Source: Cordia subcordata (taxonomy: Eukaryota; Streptophyta; Magnoliopsida; Boraginales; Cordiaceae). Taken from it: a DNA stretch of 64,000 bases. A model generated the notes under the pieces. That model was not told the DNA's origin and did no database searches. It worked only from the letters and a program-made list of their open reading frames with translations. This document shows positions 1 to 10,939 of the stretch, piece after piece. The stretch lies in assembly GCA_028554755.1 (NCBI GenBank), contig JAPTOF010000006.1, forward strand, positions 17,855,001 to 17,919,000, given 5' to 3'. Within the stretch, counting starts at the first letter, position 1. The number at the start of each line of letters is the position of its first letter. The translations under genes and the position numbers were made by a program.

Positions 1-1772
1 ATAAAGAAAAGTGTATTTGGAAGTGGCCGAGTGAAAAAAGGAGCGACCGAGGCTAAACCAAGCGCAACGTAAGCCAAATTCAGAGATTGAAACCTAAAAA
101 GGACATATAAAAATTTTGGACATGTTTTAGGGTGCAAAATATGGCTTGGGAGATCCCCCACAATGATATGAAGCCATGAAAAAAAATGGTGCGCGAATCG
201 GAGCCAAAATGAAGAAGATATGGACATTTTACTGACAAGACCGGTCGACCTCTTTTCAAGGCCGGTCGACCGGGTGATGTCGACCGGCTGGATCAGAATC
301 TGGGCCAATTTTAGCCGGACGACTTAGCCCCAAAGCCGGACGACTGGTTGGGCCCCCGGCTGGACGCGCTGAAAGCTCTATTTAAGCCACTTTTCATCCC
401 TTTTTGAAGGGAGAGAACACCCAAATCAAACACTCATTTTCCCTAAACCCAAAATCCACTTAAAACCACCTCTCACACACTAAATCACACATAAATACAC
501 CTAGATCCAAGCTTGTAATTAGGGTTTTAACATTTGTAATTGCAAGATCAAGACAAGGATTTGAAGAGCAAAGCTAAGCATGAAAGGGAGGTTCATCTTT
601 CTCCTTTTGTACTTAGTTTTCTCTATATTAGAATAGATCTTTTATGGGTGATTGAGGCTTGTATTATGGGTTGATTGAGTATTACTTTGCTATGAGATTT
701 TGATGGTTTAATATATATGTTTGCTCTTAATGCTTCAATGGCTACTTACATACACGTCTATGTGTTTGTTGATTTGCCTAGGTGAAAGAACATATATATT
801 TAGAGGCTTGATTGCTATTTAACACTTTTAAATCATTATATGAGCATGTCTAGGTGTTTATGTAGTGATCCCATGAAGTGGGTCTTGTAGCTATACATGT
901 CTATGTGTGTTTTTACATACCTTAATATCAATTTTAGCTTCTATGACATACATGTTGGATTTTAATGCGTAAATTGGTATGACCTAAATATGTCTAAGTA
1001 TTTAGGACTAGAATATGCTTTATATTCATTTGTACCATGCTCGAGAACATGTATGATGTGCTTCATTGTTAAATCCTGCTTGCGTGATGCTATGATTGGT
1101 GGTGCTTCACTAGTAATTAGGCCTAGTTTAGTCTCCTTTGGCTTTAAACCCAGCCAATAGGTGTCGAGCTAGCTTAAATGACCTTAGGAAGCCTAGTTCT
1201 TGGCTTTAAACCCAGCCAATGAGTTAGAACCTAGGGTAAGACCAATTGTCATCACCTAGGAATGTAATTAGCTAATCCGTGCCCTAGTTCATAAGGACCA
1301 CGCTATACTTCTAGGTAGCTAGCACCTAGGGATAAACCCACACCGAGTCTAGGGATTGTAGGAGAGGTTGGTTAGATTCCTAGCTTAGAGCACCCTTCTT
1401 AGGGAAAACCATCAAAGGTAGTCCTATAGCAAAGTTAGTACCCAAATCACCCATAGTTAAGCGGATTTCACCCATTTTCCTATTTCTTGTGTTAATTCCC
1501 TTTTTACTTGCTTGTTTTCTCTTACCTTTATTTTATTTAATTTGTTTAGAATAGTTTAATTTACTTTGAGCTCCCTTCACATCTAAAATGACCAAAATGA
1601 ATTCTTAGTTTAGCTTATCTTCTTTCTAGTTTTCTAGGACACACATTTAGCTTTCATTCCCCATTTCCCGCCTCCCTTAGGGATCGACCTTGCTTTTGCA
1701 CATTAGACTACACGACCTGTGCACTTGTAGGCTTTTAATTAAGGCTTAGTGCTTAATTAGCAAGAAGCATCA
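1..1772 (+). repeat. LTR H of an Athila-type gypsy element, 5' end cut by window edge
   Basis: This segment matches, in order, the LTRs at 14916-16641, 18531-20441 and 23067-25150. It has a GGTCGACC-rich U3 part, a TATA-like box, and then reiterated 'catgtctatgtgtttgt' motifs and 'ggctttaaacccagccaa' hairpins. It ends in ...gcatca at 1772. The first roughly 250 bases of the LTR, including the TG start, lie left of the window. Sequence after 1772 is unrelated (MULE), so this is a solo LTR or the 3' LTR of an element entering from the left. The duplicated target would start with tattc at 1773-1777, but the left copy is not visible. Confidence 0.8.
239..390 (+). promoter_or_regulatory. U3 promoter of LTR H: GGTCGACC palindromes plus TATA box
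   Basis: Three copies of a CCGGTCGACC/GTCGACCGG palindromic motif lie at 239-291. A TATA-like ctatttaag follows at 378-388. The same arrangement (palindrome cluster, then TATA about 90-150 bp downstream) occurs in other LTRs of the window, which supports a transcriptional role. Enhancer function is inference. Confidence 0.5.
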
Positions 1773-2414
1773 TATTCCTATACAAGACATCATCATCATC
1801 ATATCAAGCATCATTCTCGTTCAAGGCCATATCCTCATTTTCTTTATCGGGTTCAAACTGAAATGTGTCCGTATTCAAGTCCAGCCTCACACTATGAGAT
1901 AGCCCTACTATGTCAAACATTCCATGTGATCACACATTTAGTGTGGCAAATTCTACCATAGTCATTGTAATGTTGAACTCCGCATCGTTGTAATTTGAAG
2001 GTTTGGCATTCAAGTCAGGAACAACGCCATCACACTATAAATCACTGCTTGGTTGTGGGATGTATACGGCATCTGGGATTTACTTCAATAATAACATGGG
2101 CATTATTCATGTTATTTATGATCAAAAGCCATTTGAAACATGTCCATCAGATCTTCATCGTTACTGATTGCCACCTCGCTAAAATATGGATACTGTGACT
2201 GCATGACCCTCGATGGTAAATGATGAGATAACTCAATCCTGTCAATGTCATAATCCAAATTAAGCTTCTCATAGACGCTATGAACAAATTCATTGTACGA
2301 TGTTTCATATGTTATTTTAACCTTACGAATAGGCTTTGTAGTTTTATAATCGATACCGGAACGACCATTAATTTTTTGCTCACCGTAATATAAAAGAATA
2401 AAAATTGTATTCAT
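1773..2414 (-). pseudogene. Mutator-like (MULE) transposase, N-terminal fragment
   Basis: The minus-strand frame from an ATG at 2414 runs 100 codons to 2112. It resembles the N-terminal, PB1/ubiquitin-like region that precedes the DNA-binding domain in plant MuDR-type transposases: an opening hydrophobic strand with a YYG motif, a central 'YNEFVHSVYEKLNLD' helix, and an acidic 'SNDEDLMDMF' end. Below 2112 the frame is broken by stops and shifts, but fragments such as 'VPDLNAKPSNYNDAEF' (near 1990) look like the following linker. The DDE catalytic domain is absent because the sequence stops at LTR H. The family call rests on pattern memory and is moderately sure. It is a dead fragment. Confidence 0.5.
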
Positions 2415-2998
2415 ATTTTTTAACTAATTAAAAATATTTGAGAATTGTATAGAAATATGTATGTGAAGAAAATTGGAGGGATTTTGGGTGTTTCGAGAAT
2501 GAAGAAGAGTGGGCGGATTATATAGGGGTTTAAGCAATTTTGGATCAACAAGCGAAACCCCTTGTTGGTAGAAGAGAATTGGATGGATTTTGTGCCTTTT
2601 GAGAATGAAGGAGTGGGGAGATTATACGCAGGTTTAAGACATTTGGATTGGTAAGCGAAACACCGTATTGTTGGGCCACCTACCAAAATGGTAGGTGACA
2701 TACCGTAAAGTACATTAGCTTTTGGTTGGTGACCTACCGTTTCGGTAGGTTTCTTACTGTTCAACGATATGGAGTAACAACAACTATTGGTAGGTGACCT
2801 ACTGTTCAAATGAAAACTTTTGGTAACTGGCCTACGGTGATGGTAGGTCACTTACCGTTCTTTGAGATCTTGTTGTCAATGTGTTAGACAGTAATTCACC
2901 TACCGTGAAGGACATTTTTGAAAAGCTTTTCAAAAGTAGGGTAATTTTGCCATAAATTCTCAAAATTAGGGTGAAAAAAAATCAAGGAGCCTAAAAGT
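2415..2998 (-). other. 5' flank of the MULE fragment with ACCTACCG dyads
   Basis: This lies directly upstream of the MULE start codon. It contains at least five copies of an ACCTACCG / CGGTAGGT motif, often as near-palindromes such as ggtaggtgacctactg (2679-2700, 2727-2750, 2789-2810, 2838-2860, 2890-2905). Toward 2920-2990 it becomes a gggtaattttgcc / ccctaattttgag-type stretch like that often seen near MULE termini. No exact terminal inverted repeat partner is visible, since the other end of the element is missing. A 143-codon open frame on the minus strand here has no recognisable features. Confidence 0.35.
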
Positions 2999-3959
2999 GA
3001 ATATATATTAGCAAATTGAGTTGCGATCTATTTCACCCTAATTGAAATTAACTGGTCATGAACTCATGGTTAGGAAATAAAATGAGACATTCTTGTCCTT
3101 GAACACTTCTGTTTTAATAAGAGCAAGAGCTCTCGACGACAGTAACTAGCTCTCTATCCGTTCTTAGTAATGAAAAAGGAAAAAACTAAATGCTGAGCTG
3201 CGCTGGGCAAGTTAAGGATGATCAAGAGGGTAATTGCCAGTAACGGTGAGAGAATCTGCAATACTCAGGCATATGTAAGAAGAAACTGATTTCGTGTGCG
3301 ATTGTCTTAAAAACTAGAGTCACAAGAGTTACATCAAAATGAAGATTACTTGAAAACTAAAGTCTTAACATCAAAACGGAGATTATTAAGGTCATTGTGG
3401 CGTCGGTGGTTTGTTGTAACTGAGACGTCATAGTACACTGTTATATGGGCATTCGATGGCAAAGATTGGTATGATCTCTAGTCTCTACGTTATATGCAAG
3501 TATTTTCTATCTTCTTTTTATTTATGTTTCAACCACCTTATGAATGTTGAGATGCCATGCAAATGTGAGATATGTCATTATTAAATATGACAACCGATTT
3601 CTTACTGGTAAAACCTTATGCAATCAGTTGAGTTGCTCAAATCAATTTTAGTCTTACGACGGTTCAGAAGAAGAGAAATCAAAGTATAAAGATGGAAAAG
3701 TCAAAATCGAGATAGAAGGATACTAATTTTTCTGCTTTAACATTAAAGAATAATAAAAGCATTATGGTTAGTACTTGAAGCGCGTGATCCTCTCAAAGAC
3801 TAAGAACGGCAGAAGGCTTACTGCCTCTCCTTCCGATTCCACATGCAATATCTGACCCTAAACCCGGCGCATTCATGGGTATGTAAGCCATATTGGGCAC
3901 TTACATTGTGCACAGTGCTCTGTATAAACACTGTACACCATATTGTGCGTGAATAGTAC
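2999..3959. other. Unassigned sequence, no gene seen
   Basis: This is mixed-composition DNA with stops in all frames and no LTR, PBS or domain that I recognise. The part from 3870 (tgggcactta...tgtgcacagtgctctg) leads into the AT-rich repeat block and may be the left end of the element carrying that block. Confidence 0.3.
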
Positions 3960-4165
3960 ATGTGTTCAAAATTTTTATATTATATATTCAAAATTTTTAT
4001 ACTATAGATTCAAAATTTTTATATTATAGGTTTAAAACTCTTATATTAATAAATTGCAAACATATTCAAAACTCTTATATTATATATGCTCGTAGATTAT
4101 ACTCTATCTTCAAAATTCTTATATTATATATTCAAAACTCTTATATTACATGTTCAAAAATTTAA
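3960..4165 (+). repeat. Short AT-rich tandem repeat (about 25 bp unit)
   Basis: Repeats of 'ttcaaaatttttatattat' follow one another, alternating ttcaaaattt/ttcaaaactct with tatattatata. One copy of the same unit reappears at 5040-5080 after the larger array, so the two arrays are parts of one compound repeat. The 67-codon open frame across it is a by-product of the repeat. Confidence 0.6.
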
Positions 4166-4244
4166 AAGCAAGTTTACAAAATAAAAATTATAATCTCATA
4201 AATCTTATGCATGTCAATGGATAAAGATACGTGAGTAGATTTGT

Positions 4245-5065
4245 TATGTGTTCAAAACTATTGTTTTATATGTTCAAAAGTAGAACACTATTGGTTCAAT
4301 GAATAAGTGTACTATTTGATCAATTAACCATTCTAGCTCAAAACTATTATTCTATATGTTCAAAACCAATACACTATTTCAAAATGATTAAGTGTGCTAT
4401 CTGATCAATTAACAGACCTTGTTCAAAACTATTGTTCTATATGTTCAAAACCAATAAACTATTGGTTCAAAATGAATAAGTGTGTTATCTGATCAACAGT
4501 ACTAGTTCAAAACTATTGTTCTATATGTTCAAAACTAGTACACCATTGGTTCAAAATGAATAAGCATGCTATATGATCAATTAACAGTTCTAGTTTAAAA
4601 TTATTATTCTATATGTTCAAAACTAATACACTATTAGTTCAAAATGAATAAGTGTGCTATCTAATCAATAGTCCTACTTCAGAACTATTATTCATATGTT
4701 CAAAACTAACAAACTATTGGTTCAAAATGAATACATATACTATCTAATCAATTAACAGCTGTAGTTCAAAACTATTGTTCTATATGTTCAAACCAATACA
4801 CTATCGGTTTAAAATAAATAAGTGTACTATTTGATCAACAGTCCTACTTCAAAACTATTGTTCTATATGTTCAAAACTAATATGTTATTGGTTCAAAATG
4901 AATAAGTGTGCTATATGATCAATTAACAATCTTAGTTCAAAACTATTGTTCTATATGTTCAGAACAAATACACTATTAGTTCAAAATGAATAAGTGTACT
5001 ATTTGATCAATAGTCTTATATCAAAACTATTGTTCTATATGTTCAAAATTCTTATATTATGTGTT
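4245..5065 (+). repeat. Tandem array of about ten degenerate 85-bp units
   Basis: The unit reads approximately 'gttcaaaactattgttcta', then 'tatgttcaaaac', 'aatacactattggttcaaaa', 'tgaataagtgtgctatctga', 'tcaattaacagtcctag'. Copies begin near 4250, 4335, 4425, 4508, 4595, 4680, 4758, 4850, 4938 and 5020. Each differs by substitutions and small gaps, and some lack the 'ttaaca' stretch. It is neither coding nor CRISPR-like, because there are no unique spacers. It looks like a minisatellite inside a mobile element. Confidence 0.75.
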
Positions 5066-7139
5066 CAAAACTTTAATACAAGGAATAAATAAATTTGAGT
5101 TAGCCAAAACATCAAACACTTAATCTGGATTATTTTAAATTATTTGTTAGACAGCTTCTCCATTCTTTCACTCATATACATCAACAACATTCTACAAACA
5201 ACCACCCTGATACACACTACCACCACGACGTACACACGGATCTGTTGTTATAGATCTAAGAAAATAACTAAATAAAAGAGAGAAAAATAGTAGTAGCAAC
5301 AACTTATATTGACGATAAAATGAAATTGACATGAAGATTTAAGACGACCATTATAGTCACACAAAGATGATGATCGTGATGGTGATGTCTGATTTAAAAT
5401 TGGACGGTTTGATTTTGCTGGAGAGACATAGAAAGAAGAAAGAGGAAGAGAGTGAGAAGGAGAGAAGGAGATGAGAGCTTCAGATTTTTTTTTAAGCGTG
5501 TGTCTTTCACTTGATTTAAAGGGCACATTGCTACTTAGGAGCACAATTTATATGATGCACAGTAAAATTTGCATCTTAGGCATGCCCTTTCGGATTTTTG
5601 CAAATTAATATTTGATAACATTTCCATGTTGTCAAGAATTTAGGTGTTGGATTTAGTAGGGTCTGCCCATAAGGGATGTCACTTATCTAAAGGGTACTTT
5701 AGTTTACTTTCACATCTATTATGTAATCCTAATTATATTAAGATTAAGGCACATTGAGAAGATGCTAACAAGTATATTTAGTGCTTTATTAACAATACGA
5801 CGTCGAAGTTCTTCTATCGTGTTCCCCATATATCATATACGAGACCTCTAAGAAAAAGCCTGTAAGAATTCTGTAATAGCGAAAAGGGGATTTAGACTGT
5901 GGAGACAAGGAGATTCATCCAATATATCTTGATTAGCTCTACCGATCAGTAATTCTAGCCGCAATTTGTTCAGAATTAGATCTTGCTTCCACATTTAGAA
6001 GAAATCAATAAGTCTCCTAACCTTTGTATTTAATTACGTATTGAATCATATTTTCCTTCATTAATATCTAATAATGCCAAAAATTGCCAGTAGAGATTAT
6101 GCTCGAATTCACCTTATAACACGACTTATAAAACAAGGAAAGTTAAGGCTGGGTTATCTTGGGACACTGGTGTAGTGATTGCCAAAAACCATTCGACGCT
6201 CAAGTCAATAGAATATAGGCATAGGTCATACAGAAGCACAATATTTGCTCATAATATGTATATAAATTAACTTAGTAATATTGAGTTACCTCAAGTCTAT
6301 AATCCTAACAGTATTTATAGAATGTTGGGGATGGTGTTTGGATATTTATGGGACTCCTAAGTCATTTGATATAACTCAAATGATAGAGTTTGATATTTAT
6401 CCATATATTAGGATAATAATCCTTAAGACCCGTAAAATAAGGATTTAGTTGAGTCTATATAGAAGTCTTCTTTAGATAGGACATATCCAATATTTGATAA
6501 AATATAAGTCCAGTTGGACATACCCTTATTAGCAGCCCCTTTAATTCTAGTCAGACCACGCAATGGGTCAAGTAGAACTAACTATCGAGCTATGGTTCTG
6601 AGCCGACCAGAGCTTGAGCCTTTAGCATGTGATTATGTTTGTGAACTTTCAAAAGCTAAGATAACCTTAGATTTTATCTACTGTGTTGAAAACATCTAAA
6701 GATTGGAGCAATTAAAAGGTTAAATCATTAATTTAGCAACTTGGAAGAGCCCAAGGCTTTCAGAACCAAGCCCCTAACCTAGAGACGCACAAGTTGGATA
6801 ATCATTCGAAGCTTCTTTGGAATCTCATTTCCGTAAGAAGGTGAACAATAAAGAGATTATGCCACAGAATAAGTAGAGGTTGAGATCGAGCATCGTAATA
6901 GCTTGGGAGATAGCTTACAGCTAAGCTCACAAATGCCTGTTCAGATGTCTTGCTTAAATGTGACTTTAGCTCATAGGAAGGTTACCCTTGCTCAAAAGTT
7001 CGGGCTCTAGGCTTGCGAGCTAGCCCCTTGCTTCAATTAGGTTAGGGGTTGTAACCATAGCCCTCTAATAACAAATGATTGACCTCAAGCTCAAAGCCTG
7101 TTTGAGCATGCCAAGCAATAACTTTTTCTTTCTTCTTTT
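5066..7139. other. Unassigned AT-rich sequence, possible decayed element remnants
   Basis: No coding region can be supported. 5400-5540 is purine-rich (gaagaaagaggaagagagtg) and gives a meaningless minus-strand frame. 5520-5590 (gcacaatttatatgatgcacag) loosely mirrors 3890-3930 and might be the other end of the repeat-bearing element. 6165-6260 contains gccaaaaaccattcgacgctc, a wording reminiscent of the R/U5 part of other plant LTRs, so 6165-7560 may be an old LTR. None of this is firm. Confidence 0.25.
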
Positions 7140-7520
7140 TCTCTCTTATATTTCTGAGACTTAACTCAATTTTAAATGAGAGCTTTAACTCTTTGTGAAT
7201 CTTGACTCATTTTTTAGTACGAGCCTTGATTCATTTTATAGATGTGAGCCTTAGTTTCTTCTTTTCAATGTGAGCCTTGGCTCGATTATTAGTTACAAAC
7301 CTTGGGTCGCCATTTTAGACGTGAGCCGAGGCTCGTGTTTTAGTTATGATCGAGGCTTGTGTTTTAGCCACAAGTCGGGGCTTGACTTTTAAGCGCGAGT
7401 TGGGGCTTATCTTTTATGGAGACTTAGCTCTACCGTGAGCCATAACTTCATCTTTATTGTATGAGCCTTAGCTCAACATTTGGAGAGTCTTAGCTCAATT
7501 AGGCCGTAGCCTTTAAATCA
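7140..7520 (+). repeat. Degenerate minisatellite with GAGCCTTGGCTC core
   Basis: About a dozen units of 28-38 bp carry the core gagcctTggctc (itself a dyad), separated by T-rich spacers such as attttttagtac. Clear cores are at 7218, 7249, 7273, 7323, 7347, 7374, 7400 and 7462. The copia-1 LTR begins 45 bp downstream. Confidence 0.6.
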
Positions 7521-7564
7521 TTAAGCCGTCATTCTGCATGGCCATCACCTTTGTATCATTTGAG

Positions 7565-9215
7565 TGTAGGATCTATAATATTACATGTGGTCTATCTTAG
7601 TCTATATTTTCAAAAAATCTATGAAGAAAACTTGCTAGAAAAATAAAATAACCACATATCATACACAAGAACATTCTTAACAACATATAGAACATAACTA
7701 GTATTTGTAAAAATATATAAAGCTAACCTCTTGAAATGTGGGGCCTTTGATGAAGCTATAACCGTCATGAGCTTTGTTCCCGTTCACGAACAAGGCCACC
7801 AAAAAACTTTACTATAAGGGTTTCACAATAAGCAATTTCCTAGATTTCTTCCCTATGATTAAAGAAACTTATCTTGAGAGAATAACCTCTTGTGTGGGAA
7901 GAAGCAAAGTAATATGCTCTTGAAAATATAGAGCAAAACCCACCTAATAAGTGTGTACTATGTGTTGTAGCATTCTGTTGTCAAAATGGAAGAGATCAAC
8001 TACAATATTTTTGGATGCTAGAAATTGTTTAAGGTCTTGCCTATTTGTAGGAAATGTTTGGCACGTAAACCATGTAAACTTTCCATGTGGGAGACTTTTT
8101 CCTAGTAGTAAATGTTTGCCACATGTCATGGAAGTGACTTGTATAATTTGAATTCTTCCTGTAGTAACTTTCTAGCAAATGTCTTGGAAGATAGGGCCAA
8201 GCCCACAATCCAAGCCCAACACATACTCCATAATCCATGTAGAGGCCCAAGCCCAATAAGAAACCATCAAAGCCCAATTATGTTACCTTAGACTCTAAAA
8301 AAAGCCCAAATCTAATTCCAAGCTTTGGCCCAATAAGGTTATTACCACAATATGAAATTTGCTATTTCAAGATTACTCTCTCAAAGTCATTTCAACTAAG
8401 AAAGAGACGAAGAAGACATAATTAACCTTGGCTTTCAAAAATAATAAAAAATGTCCTTGCCCGATCTAGACGACATAATAATTAGTTTTTTAACTTCGAT
8501 CTATTCTACCACAAAATCAAAGTTGCACTCTAAGAATAATTGCTATTTCCCAAAAGTTTATCACAAAAGAATGTGAACTTTATCTTTGACCTATTAAAAA
8601 ATTGACTATAATGCCCCTCTATGTATACCCACAACTAAGGCTGGTCTTTTGGCTTGTGTACTATCACCTCCTTAGCTGCATCTTTTTTTGTTGGGTTTCT
8701 TGTCCTATTGCTAACTATCCTTGGTCATGGAATCTCTTGATCTAAGGAGTGACCCTCAAGCCATATGACCAATACACCCATAAGGGTAGTATCACTAGAT
8801 CTAGATTTGGATGATAAATTTGGACAATCCCAAACGAAGCACATAGATTCCATATTGCATATGATGTTCCAATTGATTAGAACTTAGCACTCAATGCACA
8901 AGGCTATTGATCTTAATGAAGTAAGATCTCACCTATAGTGAATCAAAGTATCAAATCCTAACTTCATTAGTTCATCCACATATGCTCAAGATTAAGAGCA
9001 ATGATCATTTAGTAGCAGTGAGTATTTTGTTTGCTTTCTTTGATAGTACATCTCTAAAAAACATACTCACAATGGCCTTGTGCAATTCATGACACATGCA
9101 CATACCAGAGATAATACGTAAGAAACTCATAATGCCATCTAACGAAATGATTATACATTGTTTAACATCCAAAATGTCATGTACAAGTAAGCTTTAGGGC
9201 ATACTAATCCTAACA
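7565..9215 (-). repeat. 3' LTR of copia-1
   Basis: On the plus strand it begins tgtaggatct and ends actaatcctaaca. It matches the copia-2 LTRs at 54326-56155 and 60187-61242 throughout ('attacatgtggtctatc...', 'gcccaagcccaataagaaac', 'tgaatcaaagta'). The putative polypurine tract is the sense-strand aagtgggagat just before it (9216-9227). Near 9090 it lacks a stretch of about 200 bp that is present in the copia-2 LTRs. Confidence 0.85.
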
Positions 9216-9743
9216 ATCTCCCACTTGCAATAAAGATCACTTATGCACAACCTAATACCCATAGACTCCAAATGTGTGGTAAATATTCTCTCTGGAAGAG
9301 TCTTTGTAAATGGGTCCACTAGGCTTTTTGCTGAAGCTATCTTTTTAACTACTAAATCTCTCTATATAAACTCACAGATCAAATAATATTTTCGTTCAAT
9401 GTGTTTAACCTTTTTTGTCATTCTTGGGCTCTTTGCACTGTGAAACAGCACAATTGTTGTCGCAATACGATGTTATTAGTCTGTGAGCTACCGACACAAC
9501 CTTTAGGTCTAAAAGGAACTTTTTACCCATACTACCTCTTTCACAGTCCTCAGATGCTGCTACATACTCAGCCTCCATGGTAGAGTCTGTAATACAATTT
9601 TGCTTTACATTTCTCCATAAAATAGCCTCTCTTGATAGAGGAAAAACATATCTAGAAGTAGACTTCTTGGAATCTATGTCAAACTGGAAATCTGAGTCTG
9701 TATAGGCTAATGGCGTTAGATCATCTGCACGGCATTCTATCAC
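9216..9743 (-). pseudogene. pol: copia-1 RNase H
   Basis: The 112-codon minus-strand frame 9743-9405 shows the copia RNase H signature: YTDSDFQ near the start, 'DSKKSTSRYVFPLSREAI', 'DSTMEAEYVAASE' (with the catalytic E in the MEAEY motif), and then 'YCDNNCAVSQCKEP'. Downstream codons continue in another frame to about 9240 (ERKYYLI..., ASAKSLVDPFTKTLPE), the usual C-terminus. There is a stop after KNDKKG. RNase H degrades the RNA strand of the RNA-DNA hybrid during reverse transcription. This copy is broken and no longer functional. Confidence 0.85.
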
Positions 9744-10939
9744 ATAATCCTTAGTCCCTTGCAGGAACTTGAATATATGCTTAATCGCGACCCAATATGC
9801 CAGTCCAAGGTTTGACTATATCTATTAACCATGCCAATAGCAAAGCAGATATATGCTCTAGTACATAACATGGCATACATGAGGCTTCCCACCGCTGAAA
9901 CATAAGGAACTCGCTTTATACTCTCTATCTCCTCAGGTTTTTTAGGACATTATTATTGAGATAGATAAACTCCATGTCTAGAAGGTAATGAGGCCTTCTT
10001 AGGGTTTTTCATGTTAAACTTGACCATTATCTTCTTAATAAATGAAGTTGGAGATAGGGCTAGCTTTCTATTCTTATGATCTCACATAAACTTGATGCCT
10101 AGAACATAACTAGCTTCTCCTAAATCCTTCATTCAAAATTGAGTAGAAAGTCAAACCTTGATGGATGATAACATCCCCACATCATTTCCAATTAGATGGA
10201 TATCATCCATATACAGAATCAAAAAAGCTACAGCATTTCCATTATGCCTCTTATACACGTAAGGTTCATCAATATTTTGATCAAAACCATAAGATTTAAT
10301 TGCCCGATCAAATATGATGTTCCATGCTTTAGATATCTGTTTTAATCCTTAAATAGACTTCTTTAGCTTACAAACCATATGCTCATGGCCCTTCGCAACA
10401 TATCCATCTTGTTGTGTCTTGTAAATGGTCTCGTCAAGCTCTCCATTAAGAAAAGTTGTCTTAACGTCCATTTGCCATATCTCGTAGTCATAGTGACATA
10501 CAATGGCAAAAAGTATCCTAATGGATTTAAGCTTGGCTACTAGTGAGAAAGTTTCCTCATAATCGATCCCTTCTTTATGAGTATAACATTTCGCCACTGA
10601 CTTTGCGTTAAAGGTTTCAACTTTTCCATCAACTCCTTTTTTTCTCTTGTAGACCCATTTGCACCCTATAGGTTTTACCCTTTCAGGTGCAACTACAAGA
10701 CCCCAGACTTTGTTAGAATTTATAGATTCTAACACTAAATCCATTGTCTTATGCCATTGGTCAACATTTATGTCGGAAACTGCTTCATCATAACTTGTGG
10801 GATCCACCACCTGATCCTTTGAAGAGGTGTGAAAGGACTCTCCATAGTATCTGTCTGGAGGCTTGGATATCCTCTCACTATGACGAGGATCCGATATATT
10901 AGGTGCAAAATGTTGTTCTTTTTCATTCACAGTTATCAC
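9744..10939 (-). pseudogene. pol: copia-1 reverse transcriptase
   Basis: The 196-codon frame 10939-10349 has the copia integrase-RT linker ('SERISKPPDRYYGESF') and the RT start 'VKPIGCKWVYKRKKG', followed by 'QMDVKTTFLNGELDETIY', the first catalytic region with its Asp. After a stop at 10348 homology continues in shifted frames: 'GLKQISKAW', the active-site box YMDDI at about 10200-10214, and later 'SLMYAMLCTRAYICFA'. Several in-frame stops mean it is dead. The order IN-RT-RH confirms copia rather than gypsy. Confidence 0.88.

Noticed and set aside
2420..2851. 143-codon minus-strand frame upstream of the MULE start
   Set aside because: It overlaps the ACCTACCG dyads, has no recognisable domain and runs into the start region of the better supported MULE frame.
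4245..5065. CRISPR-like array
   Set aside because: Units are contiguous and degenerate with no unique spacers, and the context is eukaryotic.
5248..5544. 98-codon minus-strand frame, Ser/Lys-rich
   Set aside because: It stems from a purine-rich stretch, with no homology that I recognise. Probably a chance frame.
3870..5590. Possible terminal inverted repeats enclosing the 85-bp array (tgtgcacagtgctc near 3915 and gagcacaatttat...gcacag near 5540)
   Set aside because: The arms match only in short patches and no target duplication can be defined. Kept as a hint only.
6514..6699. 61-codon plus-strand frame and neighbouring short frames in 5600-7100
   Set aside because: Short, isolated, no domain, and within sequence that looks like an old repeat.
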